From positions 186,001 through 250,000 of the forward strand of contig NZ_QZEY01000008.1 in NCBI RefSeq assembly GCF_003594875.1: a stretch of DNA of 64,000 bases, in the 5' to 3' direction. This document shows positions 1-7,241 of the stretch, piece after piece. The position numbers and the translations under genes are program-made. Numbering within the stretch: position 1 is the stretch's first letter; each line of letters begins with the position of its first letter. The notes beneath the pieces were generated by a model. That model saw only the letters and a program-made list of their open reading frames with translations. It did not search any database and was not told where the DNA came from. The stretch is from Bailinhaonella thermotolerans. Lineage in GTDB: Bacteria > Actinomycetota > Actinomycetes > Streptosporangiales > Streptosporangiaceae.

Positions 1-514
1 AGAGACCGACCCGCTTGAGGTCCTCCGCTTCGCCGCCACCGCAGGCCGCGAGGTCAGCGACCGCATCGAGGCCGCCCTGCGCGCCCTGGAAGTGCAGGCG
101 GTTCCCTGCGCCACGCCCACACCAGGCACCGCCGACGTGATGGCCACTGCCCACCGGGCCGGAAAGCGCCTCGCCGTGGTCAGCAACAACTCCGACGCCG
201 CCGTCAAGCTCTACACCGACAGCCACGGCCTGTCCGGCCTCATCGACGTCATCTCAGCCCGGGGTATGGCATCCGACCCCGGGCTGCTCAAGCCACACCC
301 CCACCTCGTGCGCCAGGCCATCGAGGGCTTGGACGCCGATCCCGCGACATGCGTCCTCGTGGGCGACTCCACCGCCGACATCCTCAGCGCCCACAGCGCA
401 GGCATCCCCTGCATCGGCTACGCCAACAAACCCGGCAAGGCCGACCGCCTCAGCACCGCCGGAGCCGACACCATCATCACGCACATGACCGACCTCCTCC
501 CCGCCACGACCTGA
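1..514 (+). CDS. HAD-family hydrolase, 5' end outside window
   Basis: The frame is open from base 2, so the true start lies off the window; about 170 C-terminal residues are visible. HAD enzymes remove phosphate from small phosphorylated metabolites through an aspartyl-phosphate. Motif II is VVSNNS (visible residues about 59-64), the motif III lysine lies in LKPHPH (about 97), and the motif IV acidic pair is in VLVGDSTADI (about 122 and 126). Motif I (DxDxT), with the nucleophile, would be upstream. The order and spacing resemble phosphoglycolate-phosphatase-like members with a small helical cap. The substrate cannot be named. A methionine at base 92 is internal, because the upstream codons continue the same family-like sequence. 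Confidence 0.85.
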   Translation, partial: ETDPLEVLRFAATAGREVSDRIEAALRALEVQAVPCATPTPGTADVMATAHRAGKRLAVVSNNSDAAVKLYTDSHGLSGLIDVISARGMASDPGLLKPHPHLVRQAIEGLDADPATCVLVGDSTADILSAHSAGIPCIGYANKPGKADRLSTAGADTIITHMTDLLPATT

Positions 515-560
515 CCAGCGATCCACGCCGAGCACTGCCCAATTTGGCTTCAGAAATCAA

Positions 561-584
561 GGCGGCGGCTCCGCCGACGCCGCC
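561..584 (+). terminator. Possible GC hairpin downstream of HAD gene
   Basis: GGCGGCG (561-567) can pair with CGCCGCC (578-584) 47 bases after the HAD stop. There is no T run. It may be a weak terminator or chance in GC-rich DNA. Confidence 0.3.
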
Positions 585-748
585 CCCGCTGTTCCGGCTA
601 ACGTCGGGATCATGAGCGACCCCGGCACTCCGCCCATGACGCGTGCCCGTGCCGCAGGGGGCGCGCTCTGATCTGGCGGCGGTGGGCGGGGGAGAGAGTG
701 CCGCCGTCGAAGACGAACGGGACTTTGTCGCCTTCCTGGGGATGGGGT

Positions 749-780
749 GGGGCTGCCGCCCCTCCCCCTCCCCGCAAACC
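749..780 (+). repeat. 32-bp dispersed repeat, copy 1
   Basis: This G/C-tract sequence, starting GGGGCTGCCGCC and ending CCCCGCAAACC, occurs again, perfectly and inverted, at 4005-4036. The two copies flank the stretch with the inositol-phosphatase-like gene and the divergent unknown/HTH-TPR pair. Function is unknown; both copies are intergenic. Confidence 0.8.
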
Positions 781-1035
781 TCGGCAGACGCCACAGGGGG
801 AAATGCCGCGACCGTTACAGACAGGGCGAGGCGGCTATCAGCGAGCGTCACGCGAGAGGCGCTCTTAGACCAATCCGCGGAAGCATTACCGGTGGCCGGT
901 TCGGGGCGGCGGCTGGTGACGTGAAACCCGGTCGCGTGTGCTGCTGGGGCCGGGCACACTTCAGGCATCGAGATCGCGGCTATTCCCGATCTTTGAGCAC
1001 GTTTACGCAGGTCTGTGTGCTAGGAGTAGGCCAGT

Positions 1036-1845
1036 TTGAGGACGGATCACCGGTCGCTGCTCGCCGTCGCCGAGGAGGCGGTGGACATTGCCAGCGATCT
1101 CGCGAGAAGTGAACTGCCCGGCGTGATCACCGGCAAGGGCGACCGGGATATGGCCTCGGAGGTCGATTTCGCCATTGAGCGCGCGGTGCGTGAATTCCTG
1201 CGGGAACGCACGCCGGAGGTGACGTTTCTCGGCGAGGAGGAGGGCGTCTCGGGCGAACGCGCCTATCCGATGTGGGCATTGGATCCGATAGACGGGACCG
1301 CGAACTTCATACGCGGCATCCCGCTCTGCGGCATCTCCCTCGGGCTTGTCGAGCGGACCGGCTTCACCGTCGGCGTGGTCGATCTGCCGTTCCTGGGCTC
1401 GCGGTACACCGCCGTCGTCGGCGAGGGCGCCTCTCGGAACGGCGCCCCGATGAAGGCGAGCCGCGCGGAGGACCTGGGGGACGCGATCGTGGCCATCGGC
1501 GACTACGCCGTGGGGAACGGCTCCGTGGAGAAGAACCGGCTGCGCCTCGCCCTGACCCACCAGCTCGCCGCACGCGCGCAACGTGTCCGGATGCTCGGTT
1601 CGGCCGCGGTCGACCTCTGCTGGGTGGCGGAAGGAAAGATCGACGCGAGCATCATGCTGAGCAACAAGCCCTGGGCCACGAGCGCGGGGGTCGTCATAGC
1701 CCGCGAGGCCGGAGCCGCCGTGGTCGACAGCGGCGGCAGCCCCCACACCCCGGCCTCCCAGGCCACCATCGCCGCCGCCCCCGCCCTGATCCCCCAGATC
1801 CTCGACGCCCTGCGAGCCGCCGAAAGCTCTCTGCCGCCGGATTGA
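1036..1845 (+). CDS. Inositol monophosphatase-family protein lacking one metal-binding Asp
   Basis: 269 residues, the usual length for the Mg-dependent inositol monophosphatase / histidinol-phosphatase-like family, which dephosphorylates small sugar or polyol phosphates in the cytoplasm. TTG start at 1036 preceded by GGAGTAGG (1023-1030). Metal-site motifs GEEEG (66-70) and DPIDGTANF (83-91) are intact. The third motif, normally W-D-x-A-A-G, reads PWATSAG (212-218), so the metal-ligand aspartate is an alanine. The glycine-rich end of the motif (REAGA) is kept. The loss predicts weakened or altered catalysis, unless another residue substitutes. It appears monocistronic. Substrate unknown. Confidence 0.85.
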   Translation: MRTDHRSLLAVAEEAVDIASDLARSELPGVITGKGDRDMASEVDFAIERAVREFLRERTPEVTFLGEEEGVSGERAYPMWALDPIDGTANFIRGIPLCGISLGLVERTGFTVGVVDLPFLGSRYTAVVGEGASRNGAPMKASRAEDLGDAIVAIGDYAVGNGSVEKNRLRLALTHQLAARAQRVRMLGSAAVDLCWVAEGKIDASIMLSNKPWATSAGVVIAREAGAAVVDSGGSPHTPASQATIAAAPALIPQILDALRAAESSLPPD

Positions 1846-1882
1846 CCTCCGCCGCCCGCTTCAAGCACATAAGGCCCGGGCC

Positions 1883-2461
1883 TCACGCCTCCGGCTGTTC
1901 GAGACGCCGGTTGCACGCTCGTTCACGGAGCTCCCGCTCGGCCCGTGCCCGCGCGGTCATTCGCTGCAACAGCGCTCGTGCCTTGGCGATCGTCTCCGTC
2001 ATCGTCACGTGCCGGATCGCCTCCAGCGAGCGCTCGTCGAGGGGCCATCCCGGTTCGCGCATGCCTGCCTCGCCTCCCAAGCCGGACCCGCCGGTCACCT
2101 GCCGATACCGTTGATCCACGCGGCGCGCCGCCGTCGCCGGGCTGTCGGCCACGCCGTACGTGTAGATCCGGCGCCCCGACTCCGAGACACGCCCTGTCCA
2201 CCAGCGGAACAACGTGCCGTTCGTCCAGACCACGACGTCGGCCCGTGCGCCGACCCAGACCACCGCCACTCCGAAGCCCTCATGGACTTCGCCCGAGAGA
2301 CCGCGAAGCGCCAACTGCTCGGCCAGCCCCAGAGCGGCCCGGCGGGCGGCCATCGCCGGGCGCCCGCCGCTCGTCCGCGCGACCAGCCCGCCCCGGAACG
2401 ATCGCGGTCCCGGGCGTGGCACGTCGTTCATGCCGTGTCCCTCCGTTCGGCTGCCGGCCAT
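1883..2461 (-). CDS. Unknown protein divergent from HTH-TPR regulator
   Basis: 192 residues from an ATG at 2461 preceded by GGGGAGAGG; an internal ATG at 2431 with GGAGGG seven bases upstream is an equally good start (182 residues). I do not recognise the family with certainty. The centre (VVVWTNGTLFRWWTG, then a Tyr/Val-rich stretch and APATAARR-like linker) is compact and basic, and the last 60 residues are Arg/Ala-rich and probably helical. Proteins of this kind often sit beside XRE/TPR regulators in actinomycetes, as here, where the two genes are divergent over about 157 bases. The arrangement suggests co-regulation or functional pairing; that is inference. Confidence 0.65.
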   Translation of the reverse strand: MAGSRTEGHGMNDVPRPGPRSFRGGLVARTSGGRPAMAARRAALGLAEQLALRGLSGEVHEGFGVAVVWVGARADVVVWTNGTLFRWWTGRVSESGRRIYTYGVADSPATAARRVDQRYRQVTGGSGLGGEAGMREPGWPLDERSLEAIRHVTMTETIAKARALLQRMTARARAERELRERACNRRLEQPEA

Positions 2462-2507
2462 GTCCTCTCCCCGCGTCTCCGGCTGGGCCGGGGCTGATGT
2501 CGTACGG

Positions 2508-2529
2508 TTGTCGGTAGACGGCCAGACAA
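2508..2529. promoter_or_regulatory. Inverted repeat in divergent promoter region
   Basis: TTGTC (2508-2512) and GACAA (2525-2529) form a spaced inverted repeat between the divergent unknown gene and the HTH-TPR regulator. It could be an autoregulatory site for the HTH protein; the arms are only five bases long. Confidence 0.3.
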
Positions 2530-2618
2530 TCAGCGATCGCCGGAGCGAGGACCCGCTGAGCGGCCCCCCTCTTACCCCCCTTTCCGCACCCCCCTTTTGA
2601 GCTTCGGAAGGTGAGTCG

Positions 2619-3911
2619 ATGGGCAGGCCCGTGCCGAATCTGCGGCTCAGAGCGTGGCGGAACACTCAGCACCTGACCCGCGAGGGATTCGCGAACGCGA
2701 TCAACCGGACCCCCACGGGGATGGCCCAGAAGCTGGAGTGCGACGAGGAGCGGGTACGCCGTTGGGAGACCGGCGAAGTGCGCTGGCCCCGCGCCCACTA
2801 TCGGCGGGCCCTCGCCGAGCTGACCGGACGGCCTCCCGAGTCCCTGGGCTTCATCCCGCCCGGCGGCGGACACGGCTCAGCCCTGATCGCCGGGGAGGTC
2901 ATGCCGCGCGACGCGCTCAACGCCGAGGCCGAGCTGTTCGACACGATGGAACTCGCCCAGCGCCTTCAAGCGTCCGACGTCGGCACCGGGACCCTGGAGG
3001 CGTTGCAGGAGGCTGTTGACCTGCTATGCCGCGCCTATCCGGTGACACCCGCCCCAGCCCTGCGCGCCCGCGCCGTCCGCCGGTTGGCGTACGTCGACAA
3101 GCTGCTCAGCGGCCGCGTCACCCTCGCCCAGCACCGCGAACTGCTCGTGATCGCCGGTTGGCTCACCGCGCTTCTGGGGTGTGTGCACTACGACCTCGGT
3201 GAACGGGAGGAGGCCGAGGCGTCGCGCCGGACCGCCTACAACATGGGCCGCGAGGCCGGGCACGGCGAACTCATGGGGTGGGCGCACGAGATGGCGGCCT
3301 GGTTCGCCCTCACCGAGGGCCGCTATGAGGACGTGGTGGCCCAGGCCCGCGCCGGACAGGACATCGCCGGTCCCACGAGCGCGCAGGTCCAGCTCACCCT
3401 GCAGGAAGCTCGCGGACTCGCACGCCTGGGCGACCGCGGGGAGGCCGACCGCGCTCTCGCCAGGGGAGCCGACGTCCTCGCGACCTTGCCCCTGCCGTCC
3501 AACCCCGACCATCACTTCGTGTTCGACCACTCGAAGTGGATCTTCTACGCCGCCACCTGTTATGCCTGGCTGGGGGACGACGACCGCGCCGAAGAGCACG
3601 CGCTTGAGACCATCGACCAGCACACCCGCCCGGACGGAACCAGCAACGCGCCGATGCGGATGGCCGACGCGCACATCGACCTCGGCATGGTCTACGCGCG
3701 GCGGGGCGAACTCGAAGCCGCCGTGGACCACGGCATGACCGCCCTCGACTTCGAGCGCCGATCCCTGGTCGACCTGGTCAACCGCGCCGGAGACCTCGAC
3801 CGCATCCTGCGACGCCGCTACCGCCGCGAGCAGCTCGCCCAGGAGTTCCACGACCGCTGCCGCCAGGCCCGCCACGCCATGAACACCCGCCGTCCCCACC
3901 TACTCGGCTGA
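2619..3911 (+). CDS. XRE-type HTH regulator with TPR-like C-terminal domain
   Basis: 430 residues. The first 75 contain a helix-turn-helix of XRE type (TREGFANAINRTPTGMA then ERVRRWETGEV). The remaining 350 residues are a string of helical, Ala/Leu/Glu-rich segments with TPR spacing (for example YDLGEREEAEASRRTAYNMG and CYAWLGDDDRAEEHALET). This is the layout of actinomycete HTH-TPR regulators and resembles the Gram-positive RRNPP peptide-receptor family. ATG at 2619 follows AAGGTGAG; a GTG at 2611 is an alternative. It faces the unknown gene at 1883-2461. Downstream, after a repeat-rich gap, lie a DUF5317 membrane protein and a 34-residue signal-peptide-like gene. The ligand is unknown. Confidence 0.85.
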   Translation: MGRPVPNLRLRAWRNTQHLTREGFANAINRTPTGMAQKLECDEERVRRWETGEVRWPRAHYRRALAELTGRPPESLGFIPPGGGHGSALIAGEVMPRDALNAEAELFDTMELAQRLQASDVGTGTLEALQEAVDLLCRAYPVTPAPALRARAVRRLAYVDKLLSGRVTLAQHRELLVIAGWLTALLGCVHYDLGEREEAEASRRTAYNMGREAGHGELMGWAHEMAAWFALTEGRYEDVVAQARAGQDIAGPTSAQVQLTLQEARGLARLGDRGEADRALARGADVLATLPLPSNPDHHFVFDHSKWIFYAATCYAWLGDDDRAEEHALETIDQHTRPDGTSNAPMRMADAHIDLGMVYARRGELEAAVDHGMTALDFERRSLVDLVNRAGDLDRILRRRYRREQLAQEFHDRCRQARHAMNTRRPHLLG

Positions 3912-3963
3912 ACGACGCACACCCACTCCCCCATGCGGGGTTCTCGTTCGCGTTCTGGATTTC

Positions 3964-4004
3964 GCGTCTTTCGGTCTCGCGTCTTTCGGTCTCGCGTCGG
4001 TCGG
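3964..4004 (+). repeat. 15-bp tandem repeat, about 2.7 copies
   Basis: The unit GCGTCTTTCGGTCTC occurs at 3964-3978 and 3979-3993, followed by a partial copy. It lies just before the second 32-bp dispersed repeat in the gap after the HTH-TPR gene. Confidence 0.8.
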
Positions 4005-4036
4005 GGTTTGCGGGGAGGGGGAGGGGCGGCAGCCCC
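4005..4036 (-). repeat. 32-bp dispersed repeat, copy 2 (inverted)
   Basis: Perfect reverse complement of 749-780. Together the two copies bracket about 3.2 kb containing three genes. No transposase or target duplication is visible, so this is probably an intergenic repeat family rather than element ends. Confidence 0.8.
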
Positions 4037-4149
4037 TCGCCGGGGGTGTGGTGGCTTGCCCCCACACAAAGCGGCCCGCGCTCGGACGCGCGAAGCGCTC
4101 TCTCGCGAGGACCTTGCCTTCGGGCGGCCGCTTTCCTACCGGCCTCGCC

Positions 4150-4324
4150 TCGGCATCCCCGTACGGCCCGCGCGTTGGCCTCGCCGTACGGTCGGCGCGT
4201 TGGCCTCGCCGTACGGCCTGCGGGTTGGCCTCGCCGTACGGTCGGCGCGTTGGCCTCGCCGTACGGCCTGCGGGTTGGCCTCGCCGTACGGCCTGCGCGT
4301 TGGCCTCGCCGTACGGCCTGCGGG
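4150..4324 (+). repeat. 25-bp tandem repeat, six good copies plus one degenerate
   Basis: Units begin TTGGCCTCGCCGTACGG at 4175, 4200, 4225, 4250, 4275 and 4300, exactly 25 bases apart; 4150-4174 is a degraded first unit. Two variants alternate (GTCGGCGCG and CCTGCGGG endings). Each unit carries the CCGTACGG core common between genes in this window. Because 25 is not a multiple of three, all frames stay open across it; this is not evidence of coding. It precedes the DUF5317 gene. There are no spacers, so it is not CRISPR. Confidence 0.95.
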
Positions 4325-4443
4325 GGACTTCGGTGTGCGACCTGTGCGCTGTGGCTAAAGAGGTGTGCGCTCAGGTGGAAGACGGGGGCGGGGCTGGGGT
4401 GGACGCTCTCAGGGATGGAGTGACAGGGCCGGAGGGGCTGGGA

Positions 4444-4989
4444 ATGCCTGGGTTTCTCGTGCTGGCCGGGGTGCCGGTCGTCGCCGGGGTCGTCGCCGGG
4501 TTCTGGAGGGGCGGGAGCCTTGACGGGATCGCCGGCGGGTTTCGGGGGCTCTGGCTGTTGTGGCTGGCCGTGGGGACTCAGGTCGCGCACGCCTACCTGG
4601 GCGGCGGGGCGGCGTTTCTCGCTCTGACCTTCCTCATCGTCCTGGGCTGGGTGGCGGTCAATCTGGCGGGCTTCTCGCCGGGGATGCGCGGGGGCGCGGG
4701 GCTGGTGCTGGGGGGCGCGGTCATGAACGGGGTCGCGATCGCGGTCAACGGGGCGATGCCGTACTCGGCCTGGGCGGCGGAGGTCATCGGCCTGCCCGCC
4801 GGGAGCGCCACGGCCAAGAACGAGCCCGAGACCGCCGGCACGCGGCTGATGTTCCTGGCCGACGTCATTCCCGTTCCCGGGCTACAGAAGATCGTCAGTT
4901 TGGGAGACGTCGCCATCTCGGTCGGCTCCGCTCTGCTCATCGCCGCCGCGATGCGGCGTCACCCCCGCAAGGAAGGCGAACCATCATGA
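4444..4989 (+). CDS. DUF5317-family integral membrane protein
   Basis: 181 residues, strongly hydrophobic with about five membrane segments (VLAGVPVVAGVVAGF, LWLLWLAVGTQVAHA, FLALTFLIVLGWVAV, GLVLGGAVMNGVAIA and a C-terminal ALLIAAA). The family hallmarks are visible: a conserved N-A-M-P region (AVNGAMPYSA), then TRLMFLADVIPVPG and VSLGDVAIS before the last helix. Function of DUF5317 is not established. ATG at 4444 follows GGAGGGG (4430-4436); upstream in-frame starts lie in repeats. The stop overlaps the ATG of the 34-residue gene (ATGA), so the two are translationally coupled. Confidence 0.75.
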   Translation: MPGFLVLAGVPVVAGVVAGFWRGGSLDGIAGGFRGLWLLWLAVGTQVAHAYLGGGAAFLALTFLIVLGWVAVNLAGFSPGMRGGAGLVLGGAVMNGVAIAVNGAMPYSAWAAEVIGLPAGSATAKNEPETAGTRLMFLADVIPVPGLQKIVSLGDVAISVGSALLIAAAMRRHPRKEGEPS

Positions 4990-5090
4990 AACGCATCACC
5001 AGCCGTCCCCGGGTCGCGCAGGCCGTGTGCGCGCTCTTCGCGCTCGCCACGCTGCTCTACACCGTGGGCGCGCCCTGGGACTCGCACTGA
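4986..5090 (+). CDS. 34-residue signal-peptide-like small protein
   Basis: ATG at 4986 overlaps the DUF5317 stop. The product has a basic start (MKRITSRPR), a hydrophobic core (AQAVCALFALATLLYTVG) and a short polar tail (APWDSH). This is the architecture of a secretion signal followed by a tiny mature peptide, or of a one-helix membrane peptide. Pro-peptides of Gram-positive signalling systems look similar, and an HTH-TPR regulator lies upstream; any link is inference. The overlap supports real translation. I do not know a named family. Confidence 0.6.
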   Translation: MKRITSRPRVAQAVCALFALATLLYTVGAPWDSH

Positions 5091-5183
5091 GCGGGCGGCC
5101 GTGTGCCGGTGGCGTCGCCGTACGGCGGCGCGGTCACCCGGCTCCGGCGCCGATCCCCCGACCTCACCGCTGAGGAGGCCAGC

Positions 5184-5408
5184 ATGGACGGCAAGGTAAA
5201 CACGATCACCCTCGTCCGCGACGACGACGCCGGGCAGGGGGCCGCGACGGTCACGATCACGGTTGACGGCGCCCAGGTCACCGAGACGGTCACGCTGAAC
5301 GGCGTGGCCGACAAGGAGACCCACAGGTTCGCCGGCGCCGCCGAGGCCGACCGGTACCTCCACGACCGCCGCGTCGCCCTGATCGCCGACGGTTACCACG
5401 ATTCGTGA
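5184..5408 (+). CDS. Small acidic hypothetical protein
   Basis: 74 residues from ATG 5184, with a strong GAGGAGG (5172-5178) five bases upstream. The sequence alternates polar and beta-branched residues (TITLVRDDD, ATVTITVDGA, VTETVTLNGV), suggesting a small beta-rich fold, followed by a helix (AAEADRYLHDRRVALIADG). No signal peptide or cysteine. Family not recognised. A strong terminator follows at 5424. Confidence 0.65.
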   Translation: MDGKVNTITLVRDDDAGQGAATVTITVDGAQVTETVTLNGVADKETHRFAGAAEADRYLHDRRVALIADGYHDS

Positions 5409-5423
5409 CCCACGGCACGAAGC

Positions 5424-5460
5424 GGCCCCGCACTCCCGAGGGGGGAGAGCGGGGCCTCTT
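5424..5460 (+). terminator. Rho-independent-type terminator
   Basis: GGCCCCGC (5424-5431) pairs perfectly with GCGGGGCC (5449-5456), with an inner CTCCC/GGGAG stem, and ends in TCTT. It lies 15 bases after the stop of the 74-residue gene and could also stop the converging gene at 5553. Confidence 0.75.
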
Positions 5461-5552
5461 CACGCCCGAGGGGATCCTGGAGCGCCGCCTCGATCACCCA
5501 CCCGGTGGCGGATGAAACCGCCTCGCCGGCGGGGCCGGGCGTTCTGCGGTCC

Positions 5553-6032
5553 TCAGCCGGCTGCCCTGCGCACGAGGTCCCTCAGGGTGGCCTCGGCGGA
5601 CTCGGTCAGGGTGGTCAGGGCGAAGGCGGTGGGCCAGAGGCCGATGGGGTCGTCGAGCGCCGCCTCGGGGCCGAACCCGAAGGTCGAATACCGCTCCTTG
5701 TCCAGGTGGCCGCTGCGGAAGAAGCAGACGACCTTGCCCGCCTTGGCGTAGGCGGGCTGGCCGTACCAGAGCCTGGGGGCCAGTTCCGGGGCGGCGGTGG
5801 TGACGAGGGCGTGCACGCGTTCGGCCAGGGCGCGGTCCGGCGGGGCCATCTCGGCGATCGCCGCCAGCACCGCCGCCCCGTCGTCGGCCGCCTTCTTCGA
5901 GCCGCGGCGGGCGCGTGACCCGGCCTTGAGCTCTCTGGCGCGCGCCTTCATCGCGGCGCGCTCCTCCTCGGAGAAACCCTCCTTCGAGGGCTCGGCCCGG
6001 GACTCCTCGCCGGCCTTCGACGTGCCGCTCAT
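5553..6032 (-). CDS. DUF1801-domain protein (YdhG-like)
   Basis: 159 residues. The first 60 are charged and likely disordered (KARARELKAGSRARRGSKKA). The rest is a DUF1801 domain with its hallmarks: a helical lead-in (ERVHALVTTAAPELAPRLWYGQPAYAKAG split around LWYGQP), then VVCFFRSGHLDKERYSTFGF and a C-terminal helix ending LRDLVRRAAG. Members are small cytoplasmic proteins, some proposed to bind iron or act in stress; the role is not established. It converges on the 74-residue gene across the terminator at 5424. Confidence 0.8.
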   Translation of the reverse strand: MSGTSKAGEESRAEPSKEGFSEEERAAMKARARELKAGSRARRGSKKAADDGAAVLAAIAEMAPPDRALAERVHALVTTAAPELAPRLWYGQPAYAKAGKVVCFFRSGHLDKERYSTFGFGPEAALDDPIGLWPTAFALTTLTESAEATLRDLVRRAAG

Positions 6033-6338
6033 GTGCGTCGATCCTCCTCAACACGGCAACGGTGCCCCTTCACGCTAGGGGCCGCGGCGCAGGCGGGACT
6101 TCTCGAATCCTGACCACCTCGACGACCCGCGAGCGGAAGGCGGCGTACGGCGACCGCGGGCGTACGGCAGGCGCCCCGTATGACGATCACGGCGTACGAC
6201 GATCCCGGCGTACGGCCGGCGCGGGGTGAAGCGGTCAGGAATCGAGAAGCCGCGGGCACTCGGCGCGCCTAGCGTGAAAGCCCGTGTACGCCCAGGCTCC
6301 AACGGCGTCCCGGCGGAGTTCCGGAGGAGGAGGTATCC
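6033..6338. other. Non-coding gap with four CGTACGRC motifs
   Basis: Between the DUF1801 gene start and the next plus-strand gene. It holds four GCGTACG motifs (about 6142-6220) belonging to the window-wide GCCGTACGGC family, and presumably the promoters of both flanking genes, but no clear -10/-35 pair. No credible gene. Confidence 0.6.
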
Positions 6339-6563
6339 ATGAGCGGAAACAACCGGGTCCGGCAGGTCCATCGGTGGTTGTCGATCGTGTTCACGGTGAC
6401 CGTCCTGGTGGCCATCGTCGCCGGGCTGCAGGAGAAGCCGGCCGAGTGGCTCTACTACGTCCCGCTCTTCCCGCTCGCCCTGCAGATGTTCACCGGCCTG
6501 TACCTGTTCGCCCTGCCGTACGTCGCCAGACGCCGCGCCGACCATACCGCTCGCGAGGCGTGA
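6339..6563 (+). CDS. Small two-helix membrane protein
   Basis: 74 residues, ATG 6339 after a GGAGGAGG stretch (6322-6333). Two hydrophobic segments, WLSIVFTVTVLVAIVAGL and YYVPLFPLALQMFTGLYLF, separated by a short loop with Trp and Lys, ending in a basic tail (YVARRRADH). Similar small proteins occur widely in actinobacteria without assigned function. Three copies of CCGCTCGCGAGGC follow directly after its coding end (about 6548-6602). Confidence 0.7.
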   Translation: MSGNNRVRQVHRWLSIVFTVTVLVAIVAGLQEKPAEWLYYVPLFPLALQMFTGLYLFALPYVARRRADHTAREA

Positions 6564-6603
6564 CCCACCCGCTCGCGAGGCTGGGCCCACCGCTCGCGAG
6601 GCG
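6548..6603 (+). repeat. CGCTCGCGAGGC repeat, three copies
   Basis: CGCTCGCGAGGC occurs three times about 25 bases apart, starting in the last codons of the small membrane protein and continuing into the spacer. Each copy contains the palindrome CTCGCGAG, so a local hairpin is possible. Confidence 0.7.
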
Positions 6604-6621
6604 TGACCCGGGGCTGGGCGT

Positions 6622-7188
6622 TCAGGCGGAGTCCGGCGGGGGCGACCCGCGCCGCGCCCTGACCCGCTGGTAGTGGCGGGCGGCCTTGGCCCGGTTTCCG
6701 CAGCCCTGCTTGGTGCACCAGCGGCGCAGGTGGCGGCGGTCGAGGAAGAGCCAGCCGCAGTTGTCGGCCTGGCAGACGGAGACCGAGCCGAGGTCGGCCG
6801 ACGTGAGCAGGTCGGCGGCCTGGCGGGCCACGGTCCAGCCGACGATCGCGGGGGAAGCCGGGTCGTCCCAGCTCCAGGTCAGGTCGGGGGCCACGAGGAC
6901 GTGCGCGAGCGCGGTGCGCAGGTGCGCGTTGAGCGTGGCCAGGTCGGCCGGGGCGACGGCCTCCCCCCTCGTCGCCGCCAGGAACGCGCGGAACAGCGCC
7001 TCCCGCAGCTCCCGGGCCTCCGCCAGGTCGGCCTCTCCCCCGACGGGCGCGGGGATGCCCGCCTCCCGCGCCCATTCCGCCAGGTCGGCGGGGGTGCGCA
7101 GATGGTCGTACGGCTCGGGCCCGGTGTGCCAGCTCACCGTGTTGGCGAAGTCGAGCGGGAGCGAACCGGCGACGAACGTGAACGGCAT
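6622..7188 (-). CDS. CGNR zinc-finger transcriptional regulator
   Basis: 188 residues. The N-terminal part is an ABATE-type stress-sensing domain (LPLDFANTVSWH near the start is typical). The C-terminal 45 residues form the CGNR zinc finger: CQADNCGWLFLD, then RRWCTKQGCGNRAKAARHY, with four cysteines and the eponymous CGNR. The finger is thought to bind DNA. The gene is divergent from an MFS transporter over 53 bases that hold a perfect 11-bp-arm inverted repeat, so it probably represses that transporter and itself. ATG at 7188; no strong ribosome site, with a possible TATAGT -10 close upstream. Confidence 0.9.
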   Translation of the reverse strand: MPFTFVAGSLPLDFANTVSWHTGPEPYDHLRTPADLAEWAREAGIPAPVGGEADLAEARELREALFRAFLAATRGEAVAPADLATLNAHLRTALAHVLVAPDLTWSWDDPASPAIVGWTVARQAADLLTSADLGSVSVCQADNCGWLFLDRRHLRRWCTKQGCGNRAKAARHYQRVRARRGSPPPDSA

Positions 7189-7204
7189 CCTCTAACTATA
7201 AAAC

Positions 7205-7241
7205 TTGACAGAAGGGGTTAGAAGGGACATCTTCTAACCCC
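7205..7241 (+). promoter_or_regulatory. Promoter and operator of MFS gene; likely CGNR site
   Basis: TTGACA (7205-7210) is a consensus -35. An inverted repeat with perfect 11-base arms, GGGGTTAGAAG (7214-7224) and CTTCTAACCCC (7231-7241), fills the -10/+1 region. The MFS gene starts with GTG at 7242, directly after the operator and without a ribosome site, so the mRNA may be leaderless. A protein bound here would block polymerase; the adjacent CGNR regulator is the obvious candidate. Confidence 0.75.

Larger units (their letters stand above)
515..1035. other. Non-coding gap of about 520 bases
   Basis: No frame here has a ribosome site and protein-like composition. It holds the weak hairpin at 561-584, one copy of a 32-bp dispersed inverted repeat at 749-780, and a possible weak promoter before the next gene (TTGAGC at 993-998). 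Otherwise I see nothing. Confidence 0.6.
3912..4443. other. Repeat-filled non-coding gap
   Basis: This 532-base stretch holds the 15-bp tandem repeat, the inverted 32-bp repeat and the 25-bp tandem array. The open frames through it are products of the repeats and lack ribosome sites. The promoter of the DUF5317 gene probably lies between 4325 and 4430; no clear -10/-35 pair was recognised. Confidence 0.7.

Noticed and set aside
749-4036. Insertion sequence or genomic island bounded by inverted repeats
   Set aside because: No transposase or integrase, no target duplication; the repeats are intergenic G/C tracts.
4150-4324. CRISPR-like array
   Set aside because: Units are contiguous, with no spacers, 25 bases long and GC-rich; no cas genes.
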